Shown here: piece by piece, positions 17,745-27,480 of the stretch
How positions within the stretch are numbered: position 1 is the first letter of the stretch
Layout: each line of letters starts with the position of its first letter
Assembly: GCA_017403345.1 (NCBI GenBank)
Contig: JAFQOH010000130.1
Location: 1 to 64,000 of the forward strand
Length of the DNA: 64,000 nucleotides
Origin: RGIG3701 sp017403345
GTDB taxonomy: Bacteria; Planctomycetota; Planctomycetia; Pirellulales; Thermoguttaceae
Direction: 5' to 3'
Program-made: the position numbers and the translations under genes
Notes under the pieces: generated by a model
The model's database searches: none
Seen by the model: the letters and a program-made list of their open reading frames with translations, nothing else
What the model was told of the DNA's origin: nothing

Positions 17745-18815
17745 ATGGGTGAAAATGAACGTTTGATCTCCTCGCGAAGATCCTTTTTGCGCGGAAAGTT
17801 TTTTTCTCCGGAAGTGCAGAAAGAGAAAGAGCTTGAGCGTCAGCGGAAAGCGGAGGAAGCGGAGGCCCGGCGGCTGGCTGAGGCTCCCGTGCAGTACATG
17901 GAGTACTCCCGAAAAGCAATGGCGGCTGATTTCGTCATCTTCACGAATGCGGGCGAATACGAAAATGCGTTCGAGGCGGCGATCGAGGCGCTGGATGAAG
18001 TTTCTAGGCTGGAAAAAATGCTGAGCTACTTCCTGCCGGACAGCGAGATCTCCCTCCTGAATGAGGATGGACCGTACTATCCAGTTTCGGTCAGTCCGGA
18101 AGTTTACGGGCTTTTGAAATACTGCGGCAAGCTGTATGAAGAGACGCACGGCGCGTTTGACATAACAGCGACGCCGCTTTCAGAAGTTTGGGGGTTCATG
18201 CGCCGGGCAGGGCGGCTTCCTTCCGAAGAAGAACGGCTCGAAGCGCTCGCAACGGTCTCGGCAGGACGCATTCAGTGGGACGACGCGGAGTGTGCCGTTC
18301 AGCTGGGGTGCGAGGGAATGAAGGTTTCACTTGGGAGTATCGGGAAGGGATTTGCGCTTGATTCTGCCGCGCGGATCCTCGAGACGTTCGGACTGAACGA
18401 TTTCATTTTTCATGGCGGTCTGAGCAGCGTTTTGGCTCGAGGAGCGAGACGCGGACGAAAGGACTGGCTGGTGGGACTCCATCATCCGCTCAAGCCGAAC
18501 GAACGGCTCATGGAGATCCCGCTGAAAGACCGTGCGCTGGGAACTTCCGGGTCTGCGACGCAGTTTTTTTGGGCAAACGGCAGGAAATTCGGGCATGTGC
18601 TGGATCCGCGTACGGGTTTTCCTGCAATGAACGTTCTTTCCGCCACGGTACTTGCGCCGACTGCGGCAGAAGCGGACGCTTTGGCAACGGCTTTTTACGT
18701 CATGGGACCGGAGGAAGCGGAAGCCTTTTGCCGGGAACGTCCGGAATTGAGTGCCGTTTTCGTACTTCCCGGAGCGGGTTCGAACGTCAATGTCGTCCAG
18801 TTCGGTGAATTTTGA
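17745..18815 (+). CDS. apbE: FAD:protein FMN transferase (ApbE family)
   Basis: A 356-aa enzyme that transfers FMN from FAD to a Thr of target flavoproteins such as Nqr or Rnf subunits. ApbE features seen are the YSRKAMAADFVIF start of the fold, GAFDITATPLSEVWGF, SLGSIGKGFALDSAARIL, the metal-binding GTSGSATQFFWANGRKFGHVLDPRTG region and ADALATAFYVMGPEEA near the end. The N-terminus carries SSRRSFLRGKFF, which resembles a Tat motif but has no hydrophobic core after it, so export is unclear; a charged coiled region follows instead. GGAAGGTGA precedes the start codon. No Nqr/Rnf genes are in the window. Confidence 0.92.
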   Translation: MGENERLISSRRSFLRGKFFSPEVQKEKELERQRKAEEAEARRLAEAPVQYMEYSRKAMAADFVIFTNAGEYENAFEAAIEALDEVSRLEKMLSYFLPDSEISLLNEDGPYYPVSVSPEVYGLLKYCGKLYEETHGAFDITATPLSEVWGFMRRAGRLPSEEERLEALATVSAGRIQWDDAECAVQLGCEGMKVSLGSIGKGFALDSAARILETFGLNDFIFHGGLSSVLARGARRGRKDWLVGLHHPLKPNERLMEIPLKDRALGTSGSATQFFWANGRKFGHVLDPRTGFPAMNVLSATVLAPTAAEADALATAFYVMGPEEAEAFCRERPELSAVFVLPGAGSNVNVVQFGEF

Positions 18816-18871
18816 CCGAGACGGAATTTTGACCGAGAGTGGTTTTCAGAAATACTTTGTGGAGAAAAGGA

Positions 18872-20029
18872 ATGAGGATCCGCAATTTATTGATGATGGC
18901 GGTAATTTTTTGCGGGATGATATTTCCGGAGGGGGTGCTTTGGGGAGCGCCCTACCTGAAACAGCGTCTTCAGCCGGAGGTCATTTGGGGACGTTTTTGC
19001 CTCACACTGCCGATGGGCCGGACGGGTACGGTAAACGTGACTCGTCAGGGGGCTTTTCCGCTTCATTTTTATTTGTCTGCGGGAAACGGCAGGATGGCGA
19101 ACGCGGAGTACAGGTACGCCGGGCGTCAGGAATTCATCCTGATCTCCTGCCGAAACGGATTTTCGCTCCTGAATTTCAGAGCGGATCGGGACGAAAACAC
19201 CTACGTTCTTCTGCTTCAGGATCGTGACGGCAAAAAGATCCATTTGGAGACCGGTACGCTCACTGAGGCGATGAAGGTGTGTTTGGATCGGCAGCTGCAG
19301 GAAAAGATCGAGTCAAAAGAACTTCACGGCGAAAATGTTCTTTCTTGGCAGGCGGATTCCTTTTGGGAACTTGTTTTCTGTCATCCGGAAGCGTGTCGGG
19401 AAGCGCTGGGAAGGATCTTTTCGATCTACGCGGAGGATGCCGGGCAGATGGACGTCCTCGGCCGGAAATTTGCGAATGCTCTGATCGAGTGGGAGATGAG
19501 AGCGCAGCTTGGAGAAGAGCAGCAGCTTTCCGTTCTTTCTCCGCCGTTTGATCCGGAAAGAGCTGATGTGCCGATACGTGAACTCATTCTCCAGCTAGAC
19601 AGTGACGATTTTTCCGTTCGGCGCCATGCGGACGAAATGCTGCGCCGATACGGGATCGGAGTTTTTATGGACCTCGGCAGTATCGAGTCTGAAAAACTTT
19701 CACCGGAAGCCCGGTTTCGGCTTACCCATATTTTGGAGCACATCGAGAAAAACATGAAGCTGTCACAAGAAAATTACCTGCATGATGTGCAGTTCTGGGT
19801 CAGTCGGCCGGCAGCTTGGGTCGGGGTTTTGGAATTTGGTACGCCAGAGCAGCAGGAGCAGGCATGGAGGATACTGAAGCGGGACCGTTTCCGTTTTTTC
19901 CCAGATCCTGATCCGTCGGAATTTTTGGCGGGAGCGTTTCAGAACGAAACATTTTCCACGCTGACGGAAGAGGAAAAAAAGACGCTCATTTACCAGTTCA
20001 AGGAGTTTATTTTCAGTGCCCCTCACTGA
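18872..20029 (+). CDS. Exported protein with HEAT-like repeat, function unknown
   Basis: A 385-aa protein that I do not recognise as a named family. The ATG at 18872 follows a GGAGAAAAGG site and gives a signal peptide (MRIRNLLMMAVIFCGMIF then cleavage near WGAP). A beta-rich first half follows. Residues about 235-300 read as a HEAT-like unit of a pattern common in planctomycete proteins: SDDFSVRRHADEMLRRYG, then SPEARFRLTHILEHIEK. The last part is helical. It sits 13 nt before the GNAT gene and close to apbE, so these may form one transcript. It is probably periplasmic or membrane-associated and likely lineage-specific. Confidence 0.8.
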   Translation: MRIRNLLMMAVIFCGMIFPEGVLWGAPYLKQRLQPEVIWGRFCLTLPMGRTGTVNVTRQGAFPLHFYLSAGNGRMANAEYRYAGRQEFILISCRNGFSLLNFRADRDENTYVLLLQDRDGKKIHLETGTLTEAMKVCLDRQLQEKIESKELHGENVLSWQADSFWELVFCHPEACREALGRIFSIYAEDAGQMDVLGRKFANALIEWEMRAQLGEEQQLSVLSPPFDPERADVPIRELILQLDSDDFSVRRHADEMLRRYGIGVFMDLGSIESEKLSPEARFRLTHILEHIEKNMKLSQENYLHDVQFWVSRPAAWVGVLEFGTPEQQEQAWRILKRDRFRFFPDPDPSEFLAGAFQNETFSTLTEEEKKTLIYQFKEFIFSAPH

Positions 20030-20042
20030 AGGAAACGACATC

Positions 20043-21122
20043 ATGGCCAAAAAAATAATTATCCGAAGTTTCAGAAATACGGACTACTCCCAGATCTTTA
20101 ATGTGTGGGAGAACAGTACCTACCATAACACGTGGGGGGATTTCACCTCGGACGATTTTTATGCGCAGGTCTTGGGGTCACTGCTTTTTGACCCGGAGTA
20201 TTTTATTCTTGCCGTCGAGCATGACGACACGCAGAAGTATCATTTCGGGATGGACGGAACTCCCGTCGGTTTCGTGCATGGAGGATTTGCGCCCAATGCG
20301 GACAGGACGGGGATCGATCCGTCGGAGGGACACATTGCGATGCTGGTGGTTCGGGAACCGTCGGCAGAGCGGGATCTTTTGCCGAAAGAAGCCGAAGAAT
20401 GGAAAAACAGGATCCGGCAGATGCTGCTGACTGCGATCGAGAGAAAGTTCGCCGAGCGCGGCATTCGCCGAGTCTTTGCCGGGGCTGATTATCCGAACGC
20501 ACCGTTTTACTATGGTCTGCTCAAGGGCGGGGAGCCAAACGGGATCCTGGAGAATGATGAGTGTCTCTGTCCGCTCTTCAAAGCAAACGGCTACGTTCCC
20601 GTGAAGCATAATGTCGTCTTCTCTGCCACAGTCGATCATATGCCGGGAGCGATCTTCATCCTGCAGAATCTGATGATTTATCAGGAATCGGTGAAGCGCC
20701 CCAAGCTCGTACAGAATGTCAGCTGGTGGGATCAGTGTGCCCGAGCGTCGCTTTCGACGGAACGCTACACGCTCATTCATGTGCCGAATCAGAAAGTTTT
20801 GGGGTCGATCATGGTCACCAGCCGTTCAGACGTTCGCGAGACGAATCACTATTCGCTGCACAATTTGAATATTCTGGAACCTTACCGGAAACTCAATTAT
20901 GCGAAACTGTTCATGAACATGCTTTACCGCAGACTTTACAGTCGATACAAACGGCCGTTTTCGGTCGAGTTGACGATACCGGAGGAGAATCTGGCTGCGC
21001 AAAAAACGTTCCGAAGCACGCATTTTTTCATGCCGAATGGAAAGAAGAAGGAATTTTACGAGGAGCGGTACTGTGTGTTTCAGCGTGAACTGCCGGAGGG
21101 ATTCCTGAAAAAAGGTACCTGA
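20043..21122 (+). CDS. GNAT-family N-acetyltransferase-like protein
   Basis: A 359-aa cytoplasmic protein. The start IIIRSFRNTDYSQIFNVWE is a typical GNAT opening, with HIAMLVVREPSAERDLL and a following long helix fitting the acyl-CoA-binding strand and helix. A second half (HNLNILEPYRKLNYAKLFMNMLYRRL) resembles a second GNAT-like lobe, giving a tandem arrangement. No substrate can be named. The ATG at 20043 is chosen because it follows GAAGGAAACGAC; the 27-nt longer alternative overlaps the preceding gene. Followed by the S41 protease gene after 78 nt. Confidence 0.72.
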   Translation: MAKKIIIRSFRNTDYSQIFNVWENSTYHNTWGDFTSDDFYAQVLGSLLFDPEYFILAVEHDDTQKYHFGMDGTPVGFVHGGFAPNADRTGIDPSEGHIAMLVVREPSAERDLLPKEAEEWKNRIRQMLLTAIERKFAERGIRRVFAGADYPNAPFYYGLLKGGEPNGILENDECLCPLFKANGYVPVKHNVVFSATVDHMPGAIFILQNLMIYQESVKRPKLVQNVSWWDQCARASLSTERYTLIHVPNQKVLGSIMVTSRSDVRETNHYSLHNLNILEPYRKLNYAKLFMNMLYRRLYSRYKRPFSVELTIPEENLAAQKTFRSTHFFMPNGKKKEFYEERYCVFQRELPEGFLKKGT

Positions 21123-21200
21123 AGAACGAATGGCTGAGCGTTGCATTCGATTCAGGGACGCAAGGGATGGTTTTACGGAGATTTTCACAGAAAAGGATCC

Positions 21201-22625
21201 ATGCCGAAAAAACACATTTACTGGATCTTCGCGATCCTCTGCATTTCCGTCTGCTCGGCTTGGTGTGCCGATCCATATATCGGGACACTGCGTCACATCA
21301 TTCGGCTGGTGCACCGTCATGCCGTTTCGACTGCTTCGGAGCGGGAGTATTTCAATTCCGCCGTTGACGGTCTTTTGGCTTCGATCGACGAAAATTCCAG
21401 TTTCATTCCGCCGGTGATCTACGAGGAACTCAATGAAGAGTTTCATCAGGAGAGCGGAACTGTCGGGATCCTTTTTTGGTTCGATGAAGCAGAAAAGCAG
21501 TACCGGGTCGGCTGTACGTTCCCGAATTCCTCGGCTCGCGAGGCGGGGATCGAGTCGAATGACGTGATCCTGTCCATTGATGGAGAGTGTTTGGATACAG
21601 AGAGGGCGCAGCGGATCCTGACCAAATTGCGTTCGCCGGCCGGAACGGAGGTCAAACTGACGTTTTTCCGTCCATCCACACAAAAGCAGGAGACGCGGAT
21701 GCTGGTTTCCCGTAAACTTCCGGTACGCTCCGTCACTGGATTTGCCCGGCGTCCGGACAGTACGTGGGTATACCGTCTTCCTGCGTTTCCGCAATCGGAA
21801 ACTGGAGAGGGGACTGCCGGCGAAACGGTTTTGAGTGCTCCGCTTTACGTGAAACTGGAAACATTTGGTGAGCAGACGGCCGGTGAAATGCGGAAGCTCC
21901 TGACGCACGGGATGCAGACGGATGCGTGCGGTTTGGTTTTGGATCTTCGCGGAAATTCCGGCGGATTGCTTGAGACGGCGCTTGAGATCTGTGGAATGTT
22001 CGTTCCGAACGGCGGCATTATGGTGCAGATCGTTGGGAAAGAAGCGCAGACGCCGACCTCCATTTCCAGCAAGACCGATCCGATCTGGACGCGTCCGGTC
22101 GCCGTTCTGATCGATCATCGGACGGCCAGTTCCGCGGAGATATTGGCAGTCTGTCTTCAGGATTGGGGCAGAAAGGGCCCTCTGAAGGCTGTTTGTATTG
22201 GTACGCGGACGTACGGGAAGGGGACGATCCAGAATATTTTTGACCTAGGTCCCATTCCGGACGATCGGGGCCTTGAAAAAGAGACAGACTGGCGCACGGT
22301 CTGGAAACGGATCCATGAGGAACCGCGGCGCGGCGGTCTTCGGATCTCCTCGGAAATGTACCTGAGTCCAGACGGGCACATGATCCACCGTTTCCCCGAT
22401 TCCCAAAAGGAGGATGAGTGGGGAGTCCGGCCGAATGACGGCTGGGAGTGCAGGATCACGGAAAGTCCAGAATATCAGCGAGAGCCGGATCGATTTGAAA
22501 AGAAGTGGAAGACGCACAAAATACAGCGGGTAGCCGGTGCGCTTCCGGAGGCTGAATGGGGAGAGATCTACGTGCTGGATCCGCCGCTGAAACGGACTCT
22601 GGACTTTTTTCGGACGGAAAAATAA
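21201..22625 (+). CDS. Exported S41-family carboxy-terminal processing protease
   Basis: A 474-aa serine protease of the CtpA/Prc group. A signal peptide (KKHIYWIFAILCISVCSAWCA) starts at the ATG at 21201, which follows AAAAGGA. A PDZ domain is visible as TFPNSSAREAGIESNDVILSIDG, cut here at residue 20. The S41 core has VLDLRGNSGGLLETALE, the catalytic Ser in HRTASSAEILAV and Lys in GTRTYGKGTIQ. These enzymes trim C-termini of exported proteins. Residues 350-470 form a longer C-terminal part than the minimal family. No partner is evident nearby. Confidence 0.9.
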   Translation: MPKKHIYWIFAILCISVCSAWCADPYIGTLRHIIRLVHRHAVSTASEREYFNSAVDGLLASIDENSSFIPPVIYEELNEEFHQESGTVGILFWFDEAEKQYRVGCTFPNSSAREAGIESNDVILSIDGECLDTERAQRILTKLRSPAGTEVKLTFFRPSTQKQETRMLVSRKLPVRSVTGFARRPDSTWVYRLPAFPQSETGEGTAGETVLSAPLYVKLETFGEQTAGEMRKLLTHGMQTDACGLVLDLRGNSGGLLETALEICGMFVPNGGIMVQIVGKEAQTPTSISSKTDPIWTRPVAVLIDHRTASSAEILAVCLQDWGRKGPLKAVCIGTRTYGKGTIQNIFDLGPIPDDRGLEKETDWRTVWKRIHEEPRRGGLRISSEMYLSPDGHMIHRFPDSQKEDEWGVRPNDGWECRITESPEYQREPDRFEKKWKTHKIQRVAGALPEAEWGEIYVLDPPLKRTLDFFRTEK

Positions 22626-22976
22626 ACAAAATCGGCCGCGAGTACGATATTTCAGTAAAAGAGTAGGCGAAAAACTCTCGAAAGGTCCGCGACTGGATCG
22701 TTTCGGGGAAGGAAAGTGCCGATCGTGACCGAATTCGGGGAAACCAGGGCGTTGGATTCCGAGTTTGGTCCCTAAAAAGAAACAAGAAAAAACAAAAAAT
22801 TTGGTTTCACGCTGACTCCTTTTTCATTTCGGCGTTCCACAGTACAGACAGCGGAAGAAGAGGACGCTTTTCGGAGTGCATCTGCCTGTGCTGTCCTGTA
22901 TTCAAAAGAGCAGAAACGCAGCAGAAAAAGGAAGTCGGTTTTTTAAGTACTTTTTTATTTTAAAGGAAACGAATCC
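22626..22976. other. Gene-free leader region upstream of serS
   Basis: About 350 nt with no credible gene on either strand. Only an AT-rich run just before the AAAGGAAACG ribosome site of serS stands out. No T-box specifier or clear promoter was recognised. Confidence 0.5.
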
Positions 22977-24248
22977 ATGCTGGATCGAAAATTCATTCTG
23001 GAAAATCTGGAGCTTGTGCGCCAGAACTGCGTTAATCGAAATGTCGACGTCGACGTGAATCGTTTTGCGGAACTGGAGACCCGCCGCCGTGAACTTCAGG
23101 CGGAATCGGAAGAGCTGAACCGTCGGGCGAATGAAGTTTCCAAGACGATCGGAAAAGCTAAAGATGAAGCGGAACGCAATGCCCGTAAGGAGGAAGGAAA
23201 AGCACTCCGCGAGCAGAAAGCCGAGATCGACCAGAAACTCACGGAGATCTGCGAGGAACTGGACGGCATCCATATGGCGATCCCGAACATGACGCACCCG
23301 GATGCGCCGATCGGAGAGGACGACAAATCGAATCTGGAGCTGATGCGCGGCGAGACGCCGATCCGTGAGTTCGATTTCCAGCCGCTCGATCACGTGGAAC
23401 TGGGACAGAAGCTCGACCTGATCGACTTTGAAGCGGGCGCGCGAGTCGCGGGCGCGGGTTTTTACTTCCTCAAGAATGAAGCCGTTCTGCTCGACATGGC
23501 ACTCCAGATGTACGCGATGAGCATCCTGATCAAGGAAGGCTTCACCCCGATGAGCACGCCGGATCTTGCGAAACAGTCTATCCTGCGCGGGACGGGATTC
23601 AATCCGCGCGGAAACGAGACGCAGATCTACAGTATCGCGGACACGGACCTGAGCCTCATCGCGACGGCAGAGATCCCGCTTGGCGGAATGCTTTCCGGCG
23701 AAGTCGTTGATTCGGAACTTCTTCCGCTGAAATTCTGCGGTACGAGCCACTGTTTCCGTACGGAAGCCGGAGCTGCGGGGAAAGCGTCGCGCGGTCTTTA
23801 CCGGGTCCACCAGTTCTCCAAGGTCGAAATGTTCGCTTTTACGCTTCCGGAAGACAGCGAAGCGATGCTCTACCATCTGCGCGAGATGGAAATGCGCATT
23901 TTCGACGGTCTGAAGATCCCGTACCGTGTCGTCGATACCTCGACGGGCGACCTCGGCGGGCCGGCGTACCGGAAATTTGACCTGGAAGCCTGGATGCCCG
24001 GACGCGGTGATTTTGGCGAAGTGACCAGTACTTCGAACTGCACGGACTACCAGGCACGCCGTCTGAACGCGCGGTACAAGGTGAAAGGGGAGAAAGGAAC
24101 GAAATTCCTCCACACCCTCAACGGTACCGCCATCGCGATCAGCCGCGGAATGCTTGCCGTCATGGAAAACTACCAGCAGGCGGACGGTTCCATCGTCGTG
24201 CCGGAAGTTTTGCGTCCGTACATGGGGATGGACGTCATTCGCCGCTAA
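22977..24248 (+). CDS. serS: Seryl-tRNA synthetase
   Basis: A 423-aa class II aminoacyl-tRNA synthetase that charges tRNA-Ser. The N-terminal antiparallel coiled coil spans residues about 25-110 (ELETRRRELQAESEELNRR, then KQKAEIDQKLTEICEEL-type helix). Motif 2 is FRTEAGAAGKASRGLYRVHQ and motif 3 lies in EVTSTSNCTDYQARRLNARY; TAEIPLGGMLSGEV marks the active-site region. Length matches the bacterial family. AAAGGAAACG precedes the ATG. A strong terminator follows at 24289. Confidence 0.97.
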   Translation: MLDRKFILENLELVRQNCVNRNVDVDVNRFAELETRRRELQAESEELNRRANEVSKTIGKAKDEAERNARKEEGKALREQKAEIDQKLTEICEELDGIHMAIPNMTHPDAPIGEDDKSNLELMRGETPIREFDFQPLDHVELGQKLDLIDFEAGARVAGAGFYFLKNEAVLLDMALQMYAMSILIKEGFTPMSTPDLAKQSILRGTGFNPRGNETQIYSIADTDLSLIATAEIPLGGMLSGEVVDSELLPLKFCGTSHCFRTEAGAAGKASRGLYRVHQFSKVEMFAFTLPEDSEAMLYHLREMEMRIFDGLKIPYRVVDTSTGDLGGPAYRKFDLEAWMPGRGDFGEVTSTSNCTDYQARRLNARYKVKGEKGTKFLHTLNGTAIAISRGMLAVMENYQQADGSIVVPEVLRPYMGMDVIRR

Positions 24249-24288
24249 GTCTTAGAGAATAAGAATGACGTGAAGTTTCAGAAATCGA

Positions 24289-24325
24289 CCCGACGGTACC
24301 GAAAGCGTACAGTCGGGCTTTTTTT
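24289..24325 (+). terminator. Rho-independent terminator after serS
   Basis: Stem CCCGAC/GTCGGG with an inner GGTAC/GTAC pairing, followed by seven T at 24319-24325. The T-run abuts the stop codon of the convergent VWA gene. Confidence 0.85.
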
Positions 24326-26804
24326 ACGGCTCATTCGGGGACTGCGTGCCGGTTTTTTGTTCCCGGATCCAAATGTACGTCAGACACAAAATGACGGCGA
24401 AAGCACAGAATGGCCAGAGCGGTCGGCGAAGCGTGCGGATCGGTCCGTTTTCATTTCCCGCGTCTTTTCCGGCATGGAGGGTGAGGAGGATCTCACGCGC
24501 AATGGCTTCCGCGTCCCAATTTTCTTCAGACTTCACATGAAAAAACGCACCGTTTCCATTCTGCGCGAGATGCTGCATCCCGACTGGATCCGGCATGGAA
24601 CGCCGAAATTCAAGCGGCTGACCGGGAAGCTCGGCAGGCAGAGGCTGGACTGGGACGGAATTCGGAACTGGAGCTGAGTCTGATGCTGCCAGCGCGTTTT
24701 CTGACGTCTCTTTTTCAGGATCCGTTTTCTGCTCGTTTTCCTGTCCGTTTTTTTGCTCATTTTCCATGACGGCGAGGACATTTTCCCGCTGCGTTTCAGA
24801 ATTCGGCCGGCAGAGCGAGTGGATGGACTGGACCCAGTAGTTTCGGTAGACTTCATCGGAATTTTTTCGCCATCTCCACAGATTTTCAGTGGCGTGGAAG
24901 AGCGTTGAAACGCCTTGGCCGCGGCCGAGAATGAGGATGGGGGTGCCTTCACATTCTGCGAGTATCTCCGCGTTGGACCGCATTTGCGGAATGGTCCAGA
25001 ATGTGCAGATCGGCGGCGCGAAATCGTCTGAAACGACTCCGCGAAACGATTCCGATGCCAAACCTGCCGCGGTCAGCGAAAGCCGCTTTTCTTCAGACCA
25101 TTCCGCGTCTGACCTGCGTTCTGGCGTTTCCGGCTGCGTCATTCCGGTAAATGCAGCGGGGAAAAGCCGTCCCAATTCGGAACGCTCCCAGCTTTCCGGA
25201 CGAAAATGCCGTCCCGCGATCAGGATCAAACCGCGCGAATCGGTCCTCTGTGGGACATCCGCGTCTTGAGAAACACCGTCTTTTGCATTTTCTGCATTTT
25301 CTGCATTTTCTGCATTTTCTGCATCGCCGAGCCACGCAGCCGTCAGTGTGTTTAGGTTTTCTTCGCCAAGATCCGTCGGTGAAATGGAATTTAGGATCAA
25401 AACGTCGAGCTTGCGAAGTTCCTCGATCGACAGAAAGTCTGTGCGTTGGCATGCATCCTGGCCGGGGTCCAGCGCAAGTGGAGTACCGGGCGGAGACCAC
25501 GTTTCAAGACGGACGGTCTCTTCACGTGCAAGCAGATTTCGAAGTGCGCGAAATTCCCACGTCGGTACTGCCGTCACAAGAAGGACGTGCCGGACTCTTT
25601 CTGCGGAATCCAGTGTGATCGAGAGCGGTGTGTGAAGGAACGCGCCGCGGTAGTTTCCTGCCCCGTCAGCTCCTTTTTTCTCGGAGCGCGTTGGTTTTCC
25701 GGACTGCGTTAAGTGCCCGGACGTTTCCGTAAAACGGCATTCCAGACGCAGGGAGTACTTTTTTACTTCCTGCGGTTTCCATTTCAGTTCTGCATCCAGA
25801 AAACCGGCACATCCTTCAAATGCGCACACGGTCTGTGCCAGAACGGTTTCCGTTTCCGTGTCGAGAAGGCGCACTTCCACATCTTTTCCGGCTGGCGGTT
25901 CTGCAAAGACGCGCACTGAAAATGCTGCCGTTTCCCCGCAGAGTACCGTTATTCTGGGATCCTGCCATTGAATGAAGATCTGCGGAATGGCTTTTTCCTC
26001 GCCGAGAACGATGGGAAAGAGCGCGCAGTTCCTTTCGACTGCAAGTTCTTCGGAAGTCCCAGGGGCGTTTTCTCCCAGAGTGCGGTCCGTTGCCGCTCCG
26101 TCCGTCAAAAGAAGGATCCCTGCACGGTGGACTGGCTGCCCGTTTGAGGGCTGGGAATGCAGTTTCAGTGCCGCTTTTAGCGCCTGATCCAATGGCGTTG
26201 CCGGAAACTCTGGGACCGTGGAAGGAGGAACGTCTGACCGCAGCTGCGCATTTTCATTTGGAGCCGGCATTTCATTCCCGCTGGAAAAAAGTTCCGAAAG
26301 ACGAACAGTACGGAGCTGGAACCCTTCCTTTTCCAGAAGTGGAAGGAGACTTTCATGAAGACGGCAGGCCGTTTGGAATCGAGAGGGAACGTCTGCGTCT
26401 GGCTGCGTTTCTGCGTCTGGCTGCGTTTTTGTGTCTGGCTGCGTTTCTGCGTCTGGCTGCGTTTCTGTGTCTGGCTGCGTTTCTGTGTCTGGCTGCGTTT
26501 CTGCGTCTGGCTGCGTTTCTGGCCCCGCTTGGTTTTCTGAAACGGTCATGGGGAACGACATACTCAGGGAATCGTCCAGCAGGAAAAGGAGTTCCGTCAC
26601 CGGCTCGCTCTTTTTTTCCAACGAAAGCTGAGCGATCCCGCAAAAAAAGAGTACGGAAACGGTGATCCCGGCACAACGAAAGGGAAAGTCGGAAATTTTT
26701 CGGGTCTTCAGCCAAAAAAATGTAGCAGTTCCCAGCCCCAAAGCAATGATGCCGAGCAGCCAAATCGGAAAAGGAGAGTCAAAGACGGGGATCCAGTACG
26801 GCAT
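24324..26804 (-). CDS. VWA-domain membrane protein with in-frame peptide repeats
   Basis: An 826-aa inner-membrane protein. Two transmembrane helices near residues 13-30 and 42-60, a VWA-like domain beginning ELLFLLDDSLSMSFPM (a MIDAS-type DxSxS), then GILLLTDGAATDRT. The middle holds a glutamine-amidotransferase-like stretch, RHVLLVTAVPTWEFRALRNL, found in similar planctomycete proteins. The C-terminus has one more membrane helix (LWPFCAFAVILCLTYIWI). Seven 18-bp repeats encode ETQPDA/ETQPDT inside the VWA domain near residue 95-135, and 9-bp repeats encode ENA near residue 495. Related proteins in Bat-like or MoxR operons are linked to envelope stress, but no MoxR gene is next to it here. 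The exact role is unknown. Confidence 0.85.
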   Translation of the reverse strand: MPYWIPVFDSPFPIWLLGIIALGLGTATFFWLKTRKISDFPFRCAGITVSVLFFCGIAQLSLEKKSEPVTELLFLLDDSLSMSFPMTVSENQAGPETQPDAETQPDTETQPDTETQPDAETQPDTKTQPDAETQPDADVPSRFQTACRLHESLLPLLEKEGFQLRTVRLSELFSSGNEMPAPNENAQLRSDVPPSTVPEFPATPLDQALKAALKLHSQPSNGQPVHRAGILLLTDGAATDRTLGENAPGTSEELAVERNCALFPIVLGEEKAIPQIFIQWQDPRITVLCGETAAFSVRVFAEPPAGKDVEVRLLDTETETVLAQTVCAFEGCAGFLDAELKWKPQEVKKYSLRLECRFTETSGHLTQSGKPTRSEKKGADGAGNYRGAFLHTPLSITLDSAERVRHVLLVTAVPTWEFRALRNLLAREETVRLETWSPPGTPLALDPGQDACQRTDFLSIEELRKLDVLILNSISPTDLGEENLNTLTAAWLGDAENAENAENAENAKDGVSQDADVPQRTDSRGLILIAGRHFRPESWERSELGRLFPAAFTGMTQPETPERRSDAEWSEEKRLSLTAAGLASESFRGVVSDDFAPPICTFWTIPQMRSNAEILAECEGTPILILGRGQGVSTLFHATENLWRWRKNSDEVYRNYWVQSIHSLCRPNSETQRENVLAVMENEQKNGQENEQKTDPEKETSENALAASDSAPVPNSVPVQPLPAELPGQPLEFRRSMPDPVGMQHLAQNGNGAFFHVKSEENWDAEAIAREILLTLHAGKDAGNENGPIRTLRRPLWPFCAFAVILCLTYIWIREQKTGTQSPNEP
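25284..25328 (-). repeat. 9-bp tandem repeat coding for Glu-Asn-Ala
   Basis: TGCATTTTC is repeated four times from 25284 to 25319, with a decayed fifth unit. It is in frame within the VWA gene. Confidence 0.9.
26397..26522 (-). repeat. 18-bp tandem repeat, seven copies, coding for ETQPD[AT]
   Basis: Unit GTCTGGCTGCGTTTCTGC with T/C and G/T variants. The period is a multiple of three, so copy changes alter protein length but not frame. Confidence 0.93.
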
Positions 26805-27480
26805 GGGTGCGCCTGCGTCGAAAAATACGAAAAACGTGCCTTTTCTTCAAGCGGAAAGTTCCTGATCTTCCGGGAAAAGCACGCAAATAAAAAATTTCGC
26901 GGAACGTTTCGTTCATCGGCAAAATGCCAGAAAAACTTTCATTTTCCTCAAGGGTGTGAGCCGGCAGATCTTACGAAATGGTCCCAGATCTTTTTTTTCG
27001 GAAAACTAAATTTGCCGATTTTCCGTAAAATGAAAAGTTCCTGTGCGTCATCCAGCAGGAGGTGAAAGAGCCCTCGTTTGCCAAAAATCCTGCTGCCGAC
27101 GCAAAAATTCGATAAAATTTCCAATTTTTTGGGAAAAAATTAAAAATCCCTCTTGCGTGAATCCAGAAATTTGGAATAATTGGGATTTTGAAGACTTAAA
27201 TTTTTAGTACTGTGCCGGTTCCATGCCGTTTGGGGAAAATTTCCGGAGAGTGCCGGAGTGCGCCCGTGCATCTTGGTGTTCCGCGCCGCGATCGGGAAAC
27301 TCAGTGGTATGGCCCCCGCTCGGTAAGCGGGATGGAACGGAATCGGAAGTACTTTACCTCCAAACGTAAACTTAAAGAGGAGTTGGCGGTCAGTCACGCG
27401 GAGCGAACGAAACCTCGTCTCCCCAGCAGGAAATACGGAAACCCCTCCTCCTTTGAAAACATTCACTCAAAGATCCAAAG
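26805..27480. other. 676-nt gene-free region before topA with a possible structured leader
   Basis: No convincing ORF on either strand. Positions 27206-27353 can fold: AGTACT (27206-27211) pairs with AGTACT near 27348, CCGGTTCCA (27215-27223) with TGGAACGG near 27334, and a perfect hairpin CCCGCT-CGGTA-AGCGGG lies at 27315-27331. Whether this is a leader RNA of topA is unproven. Confidence 0.4.

Noticed and set aside
26397..26522. CRISPR-like array
   Set aside because: Units are contiguous 18-bp repeats without spacers and encode a peptide repeat in the VWA gene.
27206..27353. Cobalamin riboswitch upstream of topA
   Set aside because: The GCCCCCGC-like hairpin and GGGAA are suggestive, but the conserved GGTG, AATCC and GCCACTG elements are not found in the right order.
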